Below, piece by piece: positions 16,860 through 25,561 of a stretch of 64,000 nt of DNA. The notes below the pieces were generated by a model. That model ran no database searches, was not told the origin of the DNA, and saw nothing but the letters and a program-made list of their open reading frames with translations. The position numbers and the translations under genes are program-made. The stretch's first letter is position 1. Each line of letters begins with the position of its first letter. The stretch spans positions 18,451 through 82,450 of the forward strand of contig NZ_LZZM01000119.1 of assembly GCF_002006345.1 (NCBI RefSeq), given 5' to 3'. The stretch is from Clostridium puniceum (GTDB lineage: Bacteria > Bacillota > Clostridia > Clostridiales > Clostridiaceae).

Positions 16860-17519
16860 TTATTTTGCAGCCCACAAAAATCCTCTTCGCATAAGCTCTT
16901 TTGCTTCTTTGATATTGAATATAGCTGCATTGTGACCTAATGAATTGTAAAATACCTTACCTTTTCCCCAGCTTTTTGTATATACTACAGGTATTAAAAC
17001 GTTACCATTACTACTATGAGGACCATCGAAAATAGGAAAGGTTGTTGTTGCTAGAACATTCACAGCAGGATCTACATGTATATAATATTGTTCCGACTTA
17101 ACCTTAAAGTCTGATATATCAGAAATAATAGTACTTGAACTTGATTTTACTATATTTACCTCGTATTCAATATCATTATTGCCAGGGTGAGCGACCCACT
17201 GTGAACCCGTCATAAATTGCCAATCTACTGAGTTTCTAAAGGAATCACACATTCCTCCATGGCAGCCAGCAATACCTACGCCTGATTCTATTGCTTTTAG
17301 TACAGGCTTTATCTGTTCATTAGTAATTTCACCCATTGTCCAAACTGGTACTATAAGATTTAAGCTCAGAAGACTCTCTTCATCTTTAAAGCTATCTAGG
17401 TTATCTGAAACTTCAACTTCAAAACCTTCAGCTTTTAAAATATTTGAAAAAACCTCTGAAACCTGCTTAGGTTGATGTCCATCCCAACCACCGTATACTA
17501 TAAGTGCTTTTTTCATCAT
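16860..17519 (-). CDS. ThuA-like domain protein
   Basis: This 219-aa protein has the ThuA fold (class I glutamine-amidotransferase-like): KKALIVYGGWDGHQPKQVSEVF at the N-terminus, then IVPVWTMGEITNEQ, GVGIAGCHGGMCDSF, and SWGKGKVFYNSLGHNAAIF near the end. ThuA proteins are linked to disaccharide (trehalose/keto-sugar) use, but their chemistry is still poorly defined. There is no signal peptide. It is first gene of a two-gene minus-strand operon with the Gfo/Idh oxidoreductase. It is divergent from the AraC regulator at 17684, which is its likely controller. The start is an ATGATG after GGAGAGGA; either Met is possible. Confidence 0.85.
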   Translation of the reverse strand: MMKKALIVYGGWDGHQPKQVSEVFSNILKAEGFEVEVSDNLDSFKDEESLLSLNLIVPVWTMGEITNEQIKPVLKAIESGVGIAGCHGGMCDSFRNSVDWQFMTGSQWVAHPGNNDIEYEVNIVKSSSSTIISDISDFKVKSEQYYIHVDPAVNVLATTTFPIFDGPHSSNGNVLIPVVYTKSWGKGKVFYNSLGHNAAIFNIKEAKELMRRGFLWAAK

Positions 17520-17537
17520 ATAAATCCTCTCCTTATT

Positions 17538-17566
17538 AATATAAATATTTTTGTATCATACTTCAA
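17538..17566 (-). promoter_or_regulatory. Promoter of the ThuA-Gfo/Idh operon
   Basis: On the minus strand the sequence reads TTGAAG, a 17-bp spacer, then TATATT, ending 18 bases before the gene start. It is in the 164-base divergent region shared with the AraC gene. Confidence 0.55.
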
Positions 17567-17683
17567 TTGATATTCTACATTTTAATTTGCAAAAAATCTC
17601 GCAGTATATTAACAGAATATAGACATATATTGCTATAGATGTTATATTTAGTGTTATTAATATATCAGTTATGGAGGACGACT

Positions 17684-18481
17684 ATGTTATATCCTTTTTA
17701 TGAAGCAAAAAGATCCAATGAAACAAATTCTATCCAAATATTTATAGTAGATAATTTTTCTTTTCCCCCTCACCTTCATTCCTATGTAGAGCTTATTTAT
17801 GTTATAGAGGGGCTGTTTACTGTATCAATAAATGAAAATACAAAAAAATTGCAAGAAGGAGATATTGCAGTAAGTTTCTCAAATGACATTCATAGCTTTA
17901 ATACTGATTTATCCTCTAAAACTATGCTAATAATTTTTTCTCCTGAAATTATTAGTGGCTATTTGGGCAAAAAGATTAACAAAACTCTTGAAAATCCTTT
18001 TATTGAAAAAAGTAGCATTGATGAAACTACTATTTCACTTATACACATACTTTTTGATGAGTTTCTTAAATCTAATAATGAATATATTGTTAAAGGGCTT
18101 TTATACTCAATTTTGGGCAAACTAGATTGTAATTTTAAATTTAAAGATAATATACAATCATACAACAACACCATTCAAAATCTGCTGAAATACATTGAAA
18201 GTCATTATTCAAAAAATATAACATTAGAGAGTATATCTAGAGATTTAGGTTATAGTAAGTTTCATATTTCAAGACTATTTACAAAAAAATTAGGTTATCA
18301 ATTTAATGAGTATGTAAACAGATTGCGTATTAATATGGCTGAAAGACTTCTGATAGAAACAGATATGTCAATATTAAACATTTCTATAGAGTGTGGATTT
18401 GAGAGTCATCGTAACTTTAACAGAGTTTTTAAAGAATTTACTGGACTTACTCCTAGCAGCTTCAAAAAACAAAACATTTAA
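17684..18481 (+). CDS. AraC-family transcriptional regulator (cupin type)
   Basis: This 265-aa regulator has an N-terminal cupin-like sugar-sensing domain (PPHLHSYVELIYVIEG; residues ~10-140) and two C-terminal AraC HTH motifs (ITLESISRDLGYSKFHISRLFTKKLG, then MSILNISIECGFESHRNFNRVFKEFTGLTPSSF). The ATG at 17684 follows GGAGGAC; a longer upstream frame from 17639 has no ribosome-binding site. It is divergent from the ThuA/Gfo-Idh operon, so it probably activates that operon in response to a sugar. It converges with the second AraC gene at 18712; the 230 bases between them show no strong terminator. Confidence 0.87.
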   Translation: MLYPFYEAKRSNETNSIQIFIVDNFSFPPHLHSYVELIYVIEGLFTVSINENTKKLQEGDIAVSFSNDIHSFNTDLSSKTMLIIFSPEIISGYLGKKINKTLENPFIEKSSIDETTISLIHILFDEFLKSNNEYIVKGLLYSILGKLDCNFKFKDNIQSYNNTIQNLLKYIESHYSKNITLESISRDLGYSKFHISRLFTKKLGYQFNEYVNRLRINMAERLLIETDMSILNISIECGFESHRNFNRVFKEFTGLTPSSFKKQNI

Positions 18482-18711
18482 TATGAATTAATATAAAATT
18501 TGTCTTAAAGTATTAATTAAAAATGTTGGGACAGACCTTTTATGTATAATAAATTTTTATTTTTTCAATATGAGTTATATATGGTTTCTAATTAAATTAT
18601 ATTTATGATACGGATTAAGGTTAAAACTATAACTTTTTCGAAAAAATGATAGGAAAGTTCAGTCAACATAGAATTTATCGAAATAAACAATTTGTGAAGA
18701 CATATTTAAAA

Positions 18712-19482
18712 TTAAGAATTTCTATATGCTTTAGGTGTATTCTTAGTAATTTTAAGGAAATTTCTGTTAAAAGAACGTATACTTGAGTAACCACAAATAT
18801 AAGCAATATCAGTAATAGTATTTTGAGTATTTTTTAATAAATATAAGGCATAGTTAATTCTATTTTCATTTATAAAATCAACAAAAGAAATACCTAAAAT
18901 GTTATTTAGATATTTAGAAAGATAAGTATAACTGTAACCAAATTGAGTAGAAATGGTTTTGAGAGTAATATCTTTTGTAAAATTTTCTTGACTATAGTTA
19001 AGGATTTTATGTAGCAATTCATAATCAGGTTTTATACCATCAATTAGCTTTGTATTTTCCATAATTTCTGAACATAAAAGATATAAACAAGCTTTCATTT
19101 CAAGGATGTTCCAGTTATCTTTAAAAATTTTGTCTAGAATTAAAGTCTTTGCAGCATCAGATAAATCAAAGACAGGATTTTCTAAGGTTTTACTATCAAT
19201 CATGTTATGAAAGGTTTTTACATATTCAGGTGGAAATACACAAATATCTGCATCTGAATAGTCTTTTGTAGTAATTGAATGAACTTCATAAGGCAATATT
19301 AATATAGAAGAGTCCTTTTCCATATGAAAGGTTCTGTTATTAACAACCATTTCAATAGCACCATTAGTAATATACACGAATTCAAAGCTTCTATGCAAAT
19401 GTTTAGGATAATTAAGATTATTGGGATGATAATAAGAAAAAAAATTGTTTTCACCAAAATGATAAGATTCATATTTTAACAT
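18712..19482 (-). CDS. AraC-family transcriptional regulator (cupin type)
   Basis: This 256-aa protein has a cupin-like N-terminus (FFSYYHPNNLNYPKHLHRSFEFVYITNG) and two C-terminal AraC HTHs (ITLKTISTQFGYSYTYLSKYLNNILG and NTITDIAYICGYSSIRSFNRNFLKITKNTPKAYR). The start follows a strong GGGAGGTG. It is divergent from the GH3 glycosidase gene. The two promoters overlap, so this protein probably controls both itself and GH3. Its ligand, likely a xylose- or arabinose-containing sugar, is inferred from context. Confidence 0.87.
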   Translation of the reverse strand: MLKYESYHFGENNFFSYYHPNNLNYPKHLHRSFEFVYITNGAIEMVVNNRTFHMEKDSSILILPYEVHSITTKDYSDADICVFPPEYVKTFHNMIDSKTLENPVFDLSDAAKTLILDKIFKDNWNILEMKACLYLLCSEIMENTKLIDGIKPDYELLHKILNYSQENFTKDITLKTISTQFGYSYTYLSKYLNNILGISFVDFINENRINYALYLLKNTQNTITDIAYICGYSSIRSFNRNFLKITKNTPKAYRNS

Positions 19483-19515
19483 GAGACACCTCCCAAAGGA
19501 TAAATTTTGTCTATA

Positions 19516-19544
19516 ATTATATAAGTAATTTCTTGTTAAGTCAA
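19516..19544 (-). promoter_or_regulatory. Promoter of the AraC gene at 18712-19482
   Basis: Minus strand: TTGACT, 17-bp spacer, TATAAT (perfect -10). Its -35 and spacer overlap the plus-strand promoter at 19533-19562. Confidence 0.7.
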
Positions 19545-19562
19545 TTGAAAATTAGATATTAT
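19533..19562 (+). promoter_or_regulatory. Promoter of the GH3 gene
   Basis: TTGTTA, 18-bp spacer, TATTAT. It overlaps the divergent AraC promoter, so binding of one regulator could switch both directions. Confidence 0.5.
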
Positions 19563-19610
19563 TGAAGAAGAGAAAGCATGAAAATCAATTAAACAAAGGA
19601 GAGGTATTTT

Positions 19611-21746
19611 ATGGAGAATAATCAACAAATCACTCACGAATATGCATTAGAAAAGGCAAAAGAATTAGTTGCAAAGATGACACTACAAGAAAAAGCAGAA
19701 CAATTAACTTATAAGGCCCCAGCTATTAAACATTTAAATATACCAAGATATAATTGGTGGAATGAAGGTCTTCATGGTGTAGCAAGAGCAGGTACGGCAA
19801 CTGTTTTCCCTCAAGCTATTGGGCTCGCAGCTATGTTTGATGATGAGTTTTTAGGTGAAATTGCAAAAATTATAGCAACTGAAGGTCGTGCAAAGTACAA
19901 TCAAAGTTCTAAGAAGGAAGACAGAGATATTTATAAAGGCTTAACTTATTGGTCGCCTAATGTAAACATTTTTCGAGATCCAAGATGGGGACGTGGTCAT
20001 GAAACTTATGGGGAAGATCCATATTTAACTTCAAGACTAGGAGTTGCTTTTGTTAAGGGATTACAAGGTGATGGAAAATATCTAAAAATAGCAGCTTGTG
20101 CTAAGCATTTTGCTGTACATAGCGGTCCAGAAGGCTTAAGACATGAATTTAATGCAGTTGTAAGTAAAAGAGATTTATATGAAACTTATTTACCAGCCTT
20201 TGAAGCTTGCGTAAAAGAAGCTGATGTAGAAGCTGTAATGGGAGCTTATAATCGTACAAACGATGAGCCTTGCTGTGGAAGTGAACTTTTATTAAAGGAT
20301 ATTTTAAGAGGAAAATGGCAATTTAAAGGACATGTTGTATCTGATTGTTGGGCTATTGCAGATTTCCATTTGTATCATGGAGTTACAAGTACAGCTACTG
20401 AATCAGCAGCTCTTGCAATAAAAAATGGCTGTGATTTAAATTGTGGAAATATATATCTTCAAATGTTATTAGCTTATAAGGAAGAGTTAGTAACAGAAGA
20501 AGATATAACTAGAGCAGCAGAAAGATTAATGGCAACTAGAATTAGATTAGGAATGTTTGATGAAGAATGTGAATATAACCAAATACCTTATGAAGTAAAT
20601 GACTGCAAAGAACATAATGAAGTTTCTTTAAAGGCTTCAAGAAAATCTATAGTAATGTTAAGAAATAATGGATTACTACCATTAGACAAATCAAAAATAA
20701 AATCTATAGGAATAATTGGACCAAATTCAGATAGTGAATTAATGTTAAAAGGAAATTACTTTGGAACAGCTTCCCGATATATTACTATACTAGAGGGGAT
20801 ACATGAAGTTGTGGGTGAAGAAGTAAGAATATTCTATTCAGAAGGGTGTCACTTATATAAAGATAGCATTTCAGATTTAGCATTGCACAATGTTAATGAT
20901 AGATTAGGCGAGGCAATTGTTGTAGCAGAGCATAGTGACGTTGTAGTTATGTGTTTAGGTTTAGATTCTTCAATTGAAGGTGAGCAGGGAGATGCAGGCA
21001 ACAGTGATGGTGCTGGAGATAAATTAAATTTGAATTTACCAGGTAAGCAACAAGAATTACTTGAAAAAGTAATCGCAACTGGAAAACCTGTTATAGTGGT
21101 TCTTGGAGCAGGAAGTGCATTAACGCTGCAAGGACAAGAAGAAAAATGTGCTGCAATCTTAAATGTTTGGTATCCAGGTAGCCATGGAGGCAGAGCAGTT
21201 GCTGATTTAATATTTGGAAAATGTTCACCAAGTGGAAAGTTGCCAGTAACATTCTATAAAACTACTGAAGAATTACCAGAATTCACTGATTACTCTATGA
21301 AGGGAAGAACTTATCGTTACATGAAAGGTGAAAGTTTATATCCATTTGGTTATGGTTTAACTTATTCGAATGTAGAAATATCAGATTTATCAGTATTAGA
21401 TATTAATAAAGAGTTTGGAGATGTGGAAGTAAGCATCAAGATTTCTAATATTGGAAATTTTGATATAGAAGAAGTATTACAATGTTATATAAAGGATCTT
21501 GAATCAAAATATGCAATAGACAATTATAGTTTATCAGCTTTCAAGAGAGTTGCTTTAAATAAGGGTGAAAGCAAAATTGTAAAGATGACAATAAACAAGA
21601 AAGCTTTTGAAGTCGTAAATGATGAAGGCGAGAGAATACTTGATAGCAAAAAATTTAAGCTGTTTGTTGGTATATCACAACCTGATAGCAGAAGTGTACA
21701 ACTTACAGGTATAACTCCATTAAAAGCAGATATTGAATTACCATAA
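19611..21746 (+). CDS. GH3 beta-xylosidase / beta-glucosidase, cytoplasmic
   Basis: This 711-aa GH3 enzyme has an N-terminal (beta/alpha)8 domain with NWWNEGLHGVARAG, WSPNVNIFRDPRWGRGHETYGEDP, CAKHFAVHSGPE and HVVSDCWAI, where Asp245 is the expected nucleophile. The C-terminal sandwich carries GEQGDAGNSDGAGDKLNLNLPG and VWYPGSHGGRAVADLIFG. A fibronectin-III-like domain follows. The NWWNEGLHGVAR type of sequence is common in GH3 beta-xylosidases of xylan clusters, so release of xylose from xylo-oligosaccharides is the most likely role; glucosidase activity cannot be excluded. There is no signal peptide. It is divergent from an AraC regulator with overlapping promoters. It has a GGAGAGG ribosome-binding site. 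Confidence 0.9.
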   Translation: MENNQQITHEYALEKAKELVAKMTLQEKAEQLTYKAPAIKHLNIPRYNWWNEGLHGVARAGTATVFPQAIGLAAMFDDEFLGEIAKIIATEGRAKYNQSSKKEDRDIYKGLTYWSPNVNIFRDPRWGRGHETYGEDPYLTSRLGVAFVKGLQGDGKYLKIAACAKHFAVHSGPEGLRHEFNAVVSKRDLYETYLPAFEACVKEADVEAVMGAYNRTNDEPCCGSELLLKDILRGKWQFKGHVVSDCWAIADFHLYHGVTSTATESAALAIKNGCDLNCGNIYLQMLLAYKEELVTEEDITRAAERLMATRIRLGMFDEECEYNQIPYEVNDCKEHNEVSLKASRKSIVMLRNNGLLPLDKSKIKSIGIIGPNSDSELMLKGNYFGTASRYITILEGIHEVVGEEVRIFYSEGCHLYKDSISDLALHNVNDRLGEAIVVAEHSDVVVMCLGLDSSIEGEQGDAGNSDGAGDKLNLNLPGKQQELLEKVIATGKPVIVVLGAGSALTLQGQEEKCAAILNVWYPGSHGGRAVADLIFGKCSPSGKLPVTFYKTTEELPEFTDYSMKGRTYRYMKGESLYPFGYGLTYSNVEISDLSVLDINKEFGDVEVSIKISNIGNFDIEEVLQCYIKDLESKYAIDNYSLSAFKRVALNKGESKIVKMTINKKAFEVVNDEGERILDSKKFKLFVGISQPDSRSVQLTGITPLKADIELP

Positions 21747-21830
21747 ATATTTCTTCGTTATGTAAACTATAAAACTTATATTATTAAATTATGGTTTGAA
21801 TACTACAATTTAATTTACAAATATATATTA

Positions 21831-21998
21831 AATGAAGATAAGATAGAATTATATGAAAAATTTTACAAAACCAAAAAACCTTTAGTAAATCACATTTATA
21901 CTGTAGATCCTTCTGCTCACGAATTGGAAGGTAAAATTTATATCTACCCTTTTCACGATCTAGATCAAGTTATGATTTCAAATGAAAATGACGATTAA
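21831..21998 (+). pseudogene. Remnant of a GH43 glycosidase N-terminus
   Basis: An open stretch of 55 codons with no usable start reads ...KKPLVNHIYTVDPSAHELEG followed by KIYIYPFHDLD and a stop. That is the start of a GH43 propeller (blade 1 with the catalytic Asp in the DPSAH motif and the 'KIYIYPSHD' strand). The remaining ~270 residues are missing. It lies just downstream of GH3, consistent with deletion of a formerly functional arabinofuranosidase/xylosidase gene. Recognition is by motif only. Confidence 0.65.
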
Positions 21999-22065
21999 CG
22001 GATTTTTCATGGATAAAAAAGTGCAAAACTCAATTAAAAATTTATCAAGTTCAACTCAAAACTTA

Positions 22066-22108
22066 TTAAGAACATAAAGAAAATCTAGGTTTTTCTTTAT
22101 GTTCTTAA
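22066..22108 (+). terminator. Strong hairpin terminator downstream of GH3
   Basis: A perfect 18-bp stem runs from TTAAGAACATAAAGAAAA (22066-22083) to its complement (22091-22108) with a 7-nt loop; the right arm begins with a T-run. It is the likely end of the GH3 transcript, including the GH43 remnant. Confidence 0.65.
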
Positions 22109-22135
22109 TTATCTATTAGCAACTGTAAATTAAAT

Positions 22136-22180
22136 AAACATCTATAATTATTTATATAAAAACTATAATTATAGATGTTT
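22136..22180. repeat. Perfect 16-bp hairpin
   Basis: AAACATCTATAATTAT (22136-22151) and its exact complement (22165-22180) flank a 13-nt loop. It is 28 bases after the previous hairpin. It could be a second terminator or the scar end of a deletion. Confidence 0.5.
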
Positions 22181-22320
22181 CAATTTTATCAATTAAGTTT
22201 ATAATATGTGTGAGAAATTAATATGATGAGTATATATTTTGCTAAGATATATTATGTGGTGATTAGCAGGATTTTATGAAAAATTAGAAAAGTATAATTA
22301 TACTAATAAACATACTAATT

Positions 22321-22526
22321 ATAGATATAGTTACATTATTAATTAGTGAACTTAGAAAAACAATCTAGAATCAATTAATCAGTGTGAAACTAGTCATAGA
22401 CAAGGATACGATAATATTAAAAATCAAGTTGATAGTGCAATAGAATCATTAAATAAAATATATAAAGTGCAAGGTGATGGAATATTAACAGGAAAAGCTA
22501 GAAATATTGTTAAAACTTTAAAGTGA
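22321..22526 (+). pseudogene. Degenerate gene fragment of unknown family
   Basis: Two frames give protein-like sequence that joins across a shift near 22356-22368. Frame A reads DIVTLLISELRKTI then stop. Frame B reads NNLESINQCETSHRQGYD, then NIKNQVDSAIESLNKIYK and VQGDGILTGKARNIVKTLK, then stop at 22524. There is no start codon with a ribosome-binding site. The helical, Gln/Asn-rich pattern looks like a real but broken protein. The family is not recognised. Confidence 0.35.
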
Positions 22527-22527
22527 A

Positions 22528-22556
22528 CTGAAAACGGATACTTGGGGATCTATAAT
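22528..22556 (+). promoter_or_regulatory. uxuA promoter with cre-like site over the -35
   Basis: TATAAT at 22551-22556 is a perfect -10. The position 17 bases upstream is occupied by CTGAAAACGGATACT (22528-22542), which fits the cre consensus WTGNAANCGNWNNCW except for its first base. CcpA bound there would cover the -35 region and repress the glucuronate operon when glucose is present (inference). Confidence 0.6.
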
Positions 22557-22567
22557 GTAAATACTCA

Positions 22568-22590
22568 ATTAACCTTTAAGTTAGGTTAAT
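22568..22590 (+). promoter_or_regulatory. Operator-like palindrome upstream of uxuA
   Basis: A perfect 8-bp inverted repeat ATTAACCT / AGGTTAAT is spaced by 7 bases, 11 bases after the -10 hexamer. Its location at the transcript start suits a repressor operator. A related ATTAACC/GGTTAAT palindrome occurs upstream of the histidine kinase gene (34919). Confidence 0.55.
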
Positions 22591-22645
22591 ATTCGCAAGT
22601 TATTGATTAAAAATAAATAAATACAGAATGGAAAGAGGAAATATT

Positions 22646-23713
22646 ATGGAAATGACTTTAAGATGGTTTGGAAAAGAAGCAGATACAGTAACATTAAAGC
22701 AAATAAGGCAAATTCCAGGAGTTACAGGTGTGGTTACTACTTTATATGATACAATGCCAGGAGAAGTTTGGCCACTAGAAAGAATTAAAGCGATGAAGAA
22801 AGAAATAGAAGTGGCAGGTCTTAAGTTGTCCGGAATAGAAAGTGTTAATATTCATGATTCAATTAAGATAGGGACACCAGATAGAGAGAAATATATTACC
22901 AGATATATTACAACTTTAGAGAGATTAGGTCAAGAAGGAATAGATGTTGTGTGTTATAATTTTATGCCAGTATTTGATTGGACAAGATCTGATCTTGCTA
23001 AAGTAAGGCCTGATGGATCAACAGTTTTATCTTATGATCAAGAGCTGATTGATAAAATAAATCTTGAAAAATTATTAGCTTCTATGGACTCAAAATCTAA
23101 TGGATTTATGTTACCAGGGTGGGAACCAGAGCGTATGGTTAGAATTAAAGAATTATTTGAAATGTATAAAGATGTAGATGATGAAAAATTATTTTCTAAT
23201 TTAAAGTATTTCTTAGAAGCAATAATGCCAACTTGTGAAAAATATAGTATAAAGATGGCAATACATCCTGATGATCCTGCATGGCCGGTATTTGGACTTC
23301 CGCGAATTATGACAAGTAAAGAAAATTTATTAAAATTAGTAACTATGGTAGATAGTCCTTGTAATGGAGTTACATTATGTACAGGGTCTTTAGGCTCTAA
23401 CATGAATAACAATATTCCTGACATTATCAGATCATTAAAAGGAAAAATTCATTTTGCACACGTACGCAATATTAAACACTACAGTCCTGGTAAATTTGAT
23501 GAAGCAGCGCATTTATCTTCAGATGGTTCACTAGATATGTATGAAATAATGAAATCTCTATATGAAATTGGATTTGACGGAATCACAAGACCAGATCATG
23601 GAAGAGCAATTTGGGGAGAAATTGCAATGCCAGGGTATGGACTTTATGATAGAGCTCTTGGAGTTGCTTACTTAAATGGAATTTGGGAAAGTTTACAGAA
23701 ATCTAATAAATAA
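22646..23713 (+). CDS. uxuA: Mannonate dehydratase
   Basis: This 355-aa UxuA dehydrates D-mannonate to 2-keto-3-deoxy-D-gluconate in glucuronate catabolism. Family features: the N-terminus MEMTLRWFG, IRQIPGVTGVVTTLYD, the metal/substrate cluster MAIHPDDPAWPVFGLPRI, and VRNIKHYSPGKFDEAAHLSSDGSLD with DGITRPDHGR near the end. The start at 22646 is chosen because AGAGGA stands 8 bases before it and UxuA proteins begin MEM; an in-frame ATG at 22628 contains that ribosome-binding site. It forms an operon with uxuB and the GH67 gene, so the glucuronate released from xylan side chains is the evident substrate source. Confidence 0.95.
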   Translation: MEMTLRWFGKEADTVTLKQIRQIPGVTGVVTTLYDTMPGEVWPLERIKAMKKEIEVAGLKLSGIESVNIHDSIKIGTPDREKYITRYITTLERLGQEGIDVVCYNFMPVFDWTRSDLAKVRPDGSTVLSYDQELIDKINLEKLLASMDSKSNGFMLPGWEPERMVRIKELFEMYKDVDDEKLFSNLKYFLEAIMPTCEKYSIKMAIHPDDPAWPVFGLPRIMTSKENLLKLVTMVDSPCNGVTLCTGSLGSNMNNNIPDIIRSLKGKIHFAHVRNIKHYSPGKFDEAAHLSSDGSLDMYEIMKSLYEIGFDGITRPDHGRAIWGEIAMPGYGLYDRALGVAYLNGIWESLQKSNK

Positions 23714-23816
23714 TAACTGCTATAAAATTGCTAATTAAAAAATATATAAGTTTTGAAAATGAAAATAAGTTGGTAAATTAAAATAATTAATTTAAAGGTT
23801 AAAAATAGGTGAAAGA

Positions 23817-25439
23817 ATGTTGCAATTAAATAATAATGGGATTTTACAGAAAGAAGAATGGGAAAAAGAAAATTTTATATTACCAAAGTTTGAGAGACAA
23901 ACAGTAGTAAAATCTACAAAAGAAAAACCTACATGGATTCATTTTGGAGCAGGTAATATATTTAGATCATTTCCAGCTGCTTTGCAGCAAACTCTTTTAA
24001 ATGAAGGAAAAATAGATAAAGGAATTATAGTGGCAGAAGGTTATGACTATGAAATTGTTGAAAAAATAAATAGACGCCATGATGATTTGAGTTTGATGGT
24101 AATTTTAAAGACTAATGGTACAATTGAAAAAACTATAATTGGAAGTATTGTAGAATCTGTTACAGTAGATAGTGACAATAAAAGAGATTTTGAAAGACTA
24201 AAAGAAATTTTTAGAAGTCCTTCTTTACAAATGGTAAGTTTCACTATTACAGAAAAGGGATATAGTCTTATAGATAAAAATGGAGAATTTATTCCAGTAG
24301 TTATAGAAGATTTTAATGATGGACCAAGTAAACCTAAAAGTTATATGGGAAAATTAGCAGCTTTATGCTATGAGAGATATATAAGTGGTAAAAACCCAAT
24401 TGCATTAGTAAGTATGGATAATTGCTCTCATAATGGAGTAAAGTTATATGATGCAGTTAGTACCTTTGCAAAACAATGGGTAGATAATGAAAATGTAGAC
24501 ATTGGTTTTGTAAATTATATTAATGATAAAAATAGCGTTTCATTTCCTTGGAGCATGATTGATAAAATTACACCAAGGCCAGATGATAGTGTAAAGAACA
24601 TGCTTATAAAAAGTGGTTTTTCAGATGCAGAACCTATAATAACTGGTAAAAATACTTATGTTGCATCATTTACCAATGCAGAAGAAGCAGAATATCTAGT
24701 AATTGAAGATGCATTTCCTAATGGCAGACCACAGCTTGAAGAAGCAGGCGTTAAATTCACAGATAGACTTACAGTAGATCGTGTGGAAAAAATGAAAGTA
24801 TGTACATGTCTTAATCCATTACATACAGCATTAGCGATATTTGGTTGTCTTTTATCATATACTGAAATTTATAGGGAAATGGAAGATTTAGAATTAAAAG
24901 CTTTAGTAGAAAAAGTTGGATACGTAGAAGGGCTTCCAGCAGTTGTAGATCCTAAAATTATAAATCCAAAAGACTTTATAGATGAAGTTTTAAATAAGAG
25001 AATACGAAATCCATTCATGCCAGATACACCACAAAGAATTGCTACAGATACATCACAAAAAATGTCTATTCGTTTTGGTGAAACAATTAAAGCATACAGG
25101 GACCATGAAGAGTTAAAAGTTGGAGAGTTAAAATTTATTCCATTAGTTATAGCTGGCTGGTGTAGATATTTGTTAGGCGTAGATGATGACTGCAATAAAT
25201 TTGAAATTAGTTCTGATCCAATGTTAGATACGTTAAAGGAACAGCTTAAAGGAATAGAGGTTGGTAAAAAAAGACCTTTCCATGAACAATTAGCACCAAT
25301 ACTTTCTAATGAAAAAATCTTTGGAGTTGATCTATATAAAGTTTCTTTAGGAGATAAAGTAGAACAATATTTTGAAGAACTAGTAGATGCAAAAGGAGCA
25401 GTTAGGGCAACCTTAAAGAAGCATTTACATCATAGTTAA
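23817..25439 (+). CDS. uxuB: Fructuronate reductase (mannitol dehydrogenase family)
   Basis: This 540-aa long-chain polyol dehydrogenase family enzyme reduces D-fructuronate to D-mannonate with NADH. The N-terminal Rossmann domain begins at TWIHFGAGNIFRSF. The catalytic-domain motifs follow: SMDNCSHNG, and CTCLNPLHTALAIFG, which carries the family's conserved Lys/Asn/His neighbourhood. The C-terminal domain is helical. Length and pairing with uxuA favour UxuB over mannitol dehydrogenase. It starts at the ATG after AGGTGA, 103 bases after uxuA. The GH67 alpha-glucuronidase follows after 122 bases. A glucuronate isomerase (UxaC) is not present in the window and must be elsewhere. Confidence 0.9.
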   Translation: MLQLNNNGILQKEEWEKENFILPKFERQTVVKSTKEKPTWIHFGAGNIFRSFPAALQQTLLNEGKIDKGIIVAEGYDYEIVEKINRRHDDLSLMVILKTNGTIEKTIIGSIVESVTVDSDNKRDFERLKEIFRSPSLQMVSFTITEKGYSLIDKNGEFIPVVIEDFNDGPSKPKSYMGKLAALCYERYISGKNPIALVSMDNCSHNGVKLYDAVSTFAKQWVDNENVDIGFVNYINDKNSVSFPWSMIDKITPRPDDSVKNMLIKSGFSDAEPIITGKNTYVASFTNAEEAEYLVIEDAFPNGRPQLEEAGVKFTDRLTVDRVEKMKVCTCLNPLHTALAIFGCLLSYTEIYREMEDLELKALVEKVGYVEGLPAVVDPKIINPKDFIDEVLNKRIRNPFMPDTPQRIATDTSQKMSIRFGETIKAYRDHEELKVGELKFIPLVIAGWCRYLLGVDDDCNKFEISSDPMLDTLKEQLKGIEVGKKRPFHEQLAPILSNEKIFGVDLYKVSLGDKVEQYFEELVDAKGAVRATLKKHLHHS

Positions 25440-25561
25440 TCTGCACTTACAGAGTATTAAAGAATTAACAATGTATATTAAGAAAATAAGGTAAGTACGA
25501 CTTATTTTAAGTTTAAGTACTTACCCTTTTAAATAATAAAGTTAAAAGGAGATAAATTCAA

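Noticed and set aside
18482..18711. Small gene or terminator between the convergent AraC genes
   Set aside because: No frame with a ribosome-binding site and no convincing stem with a T-run.
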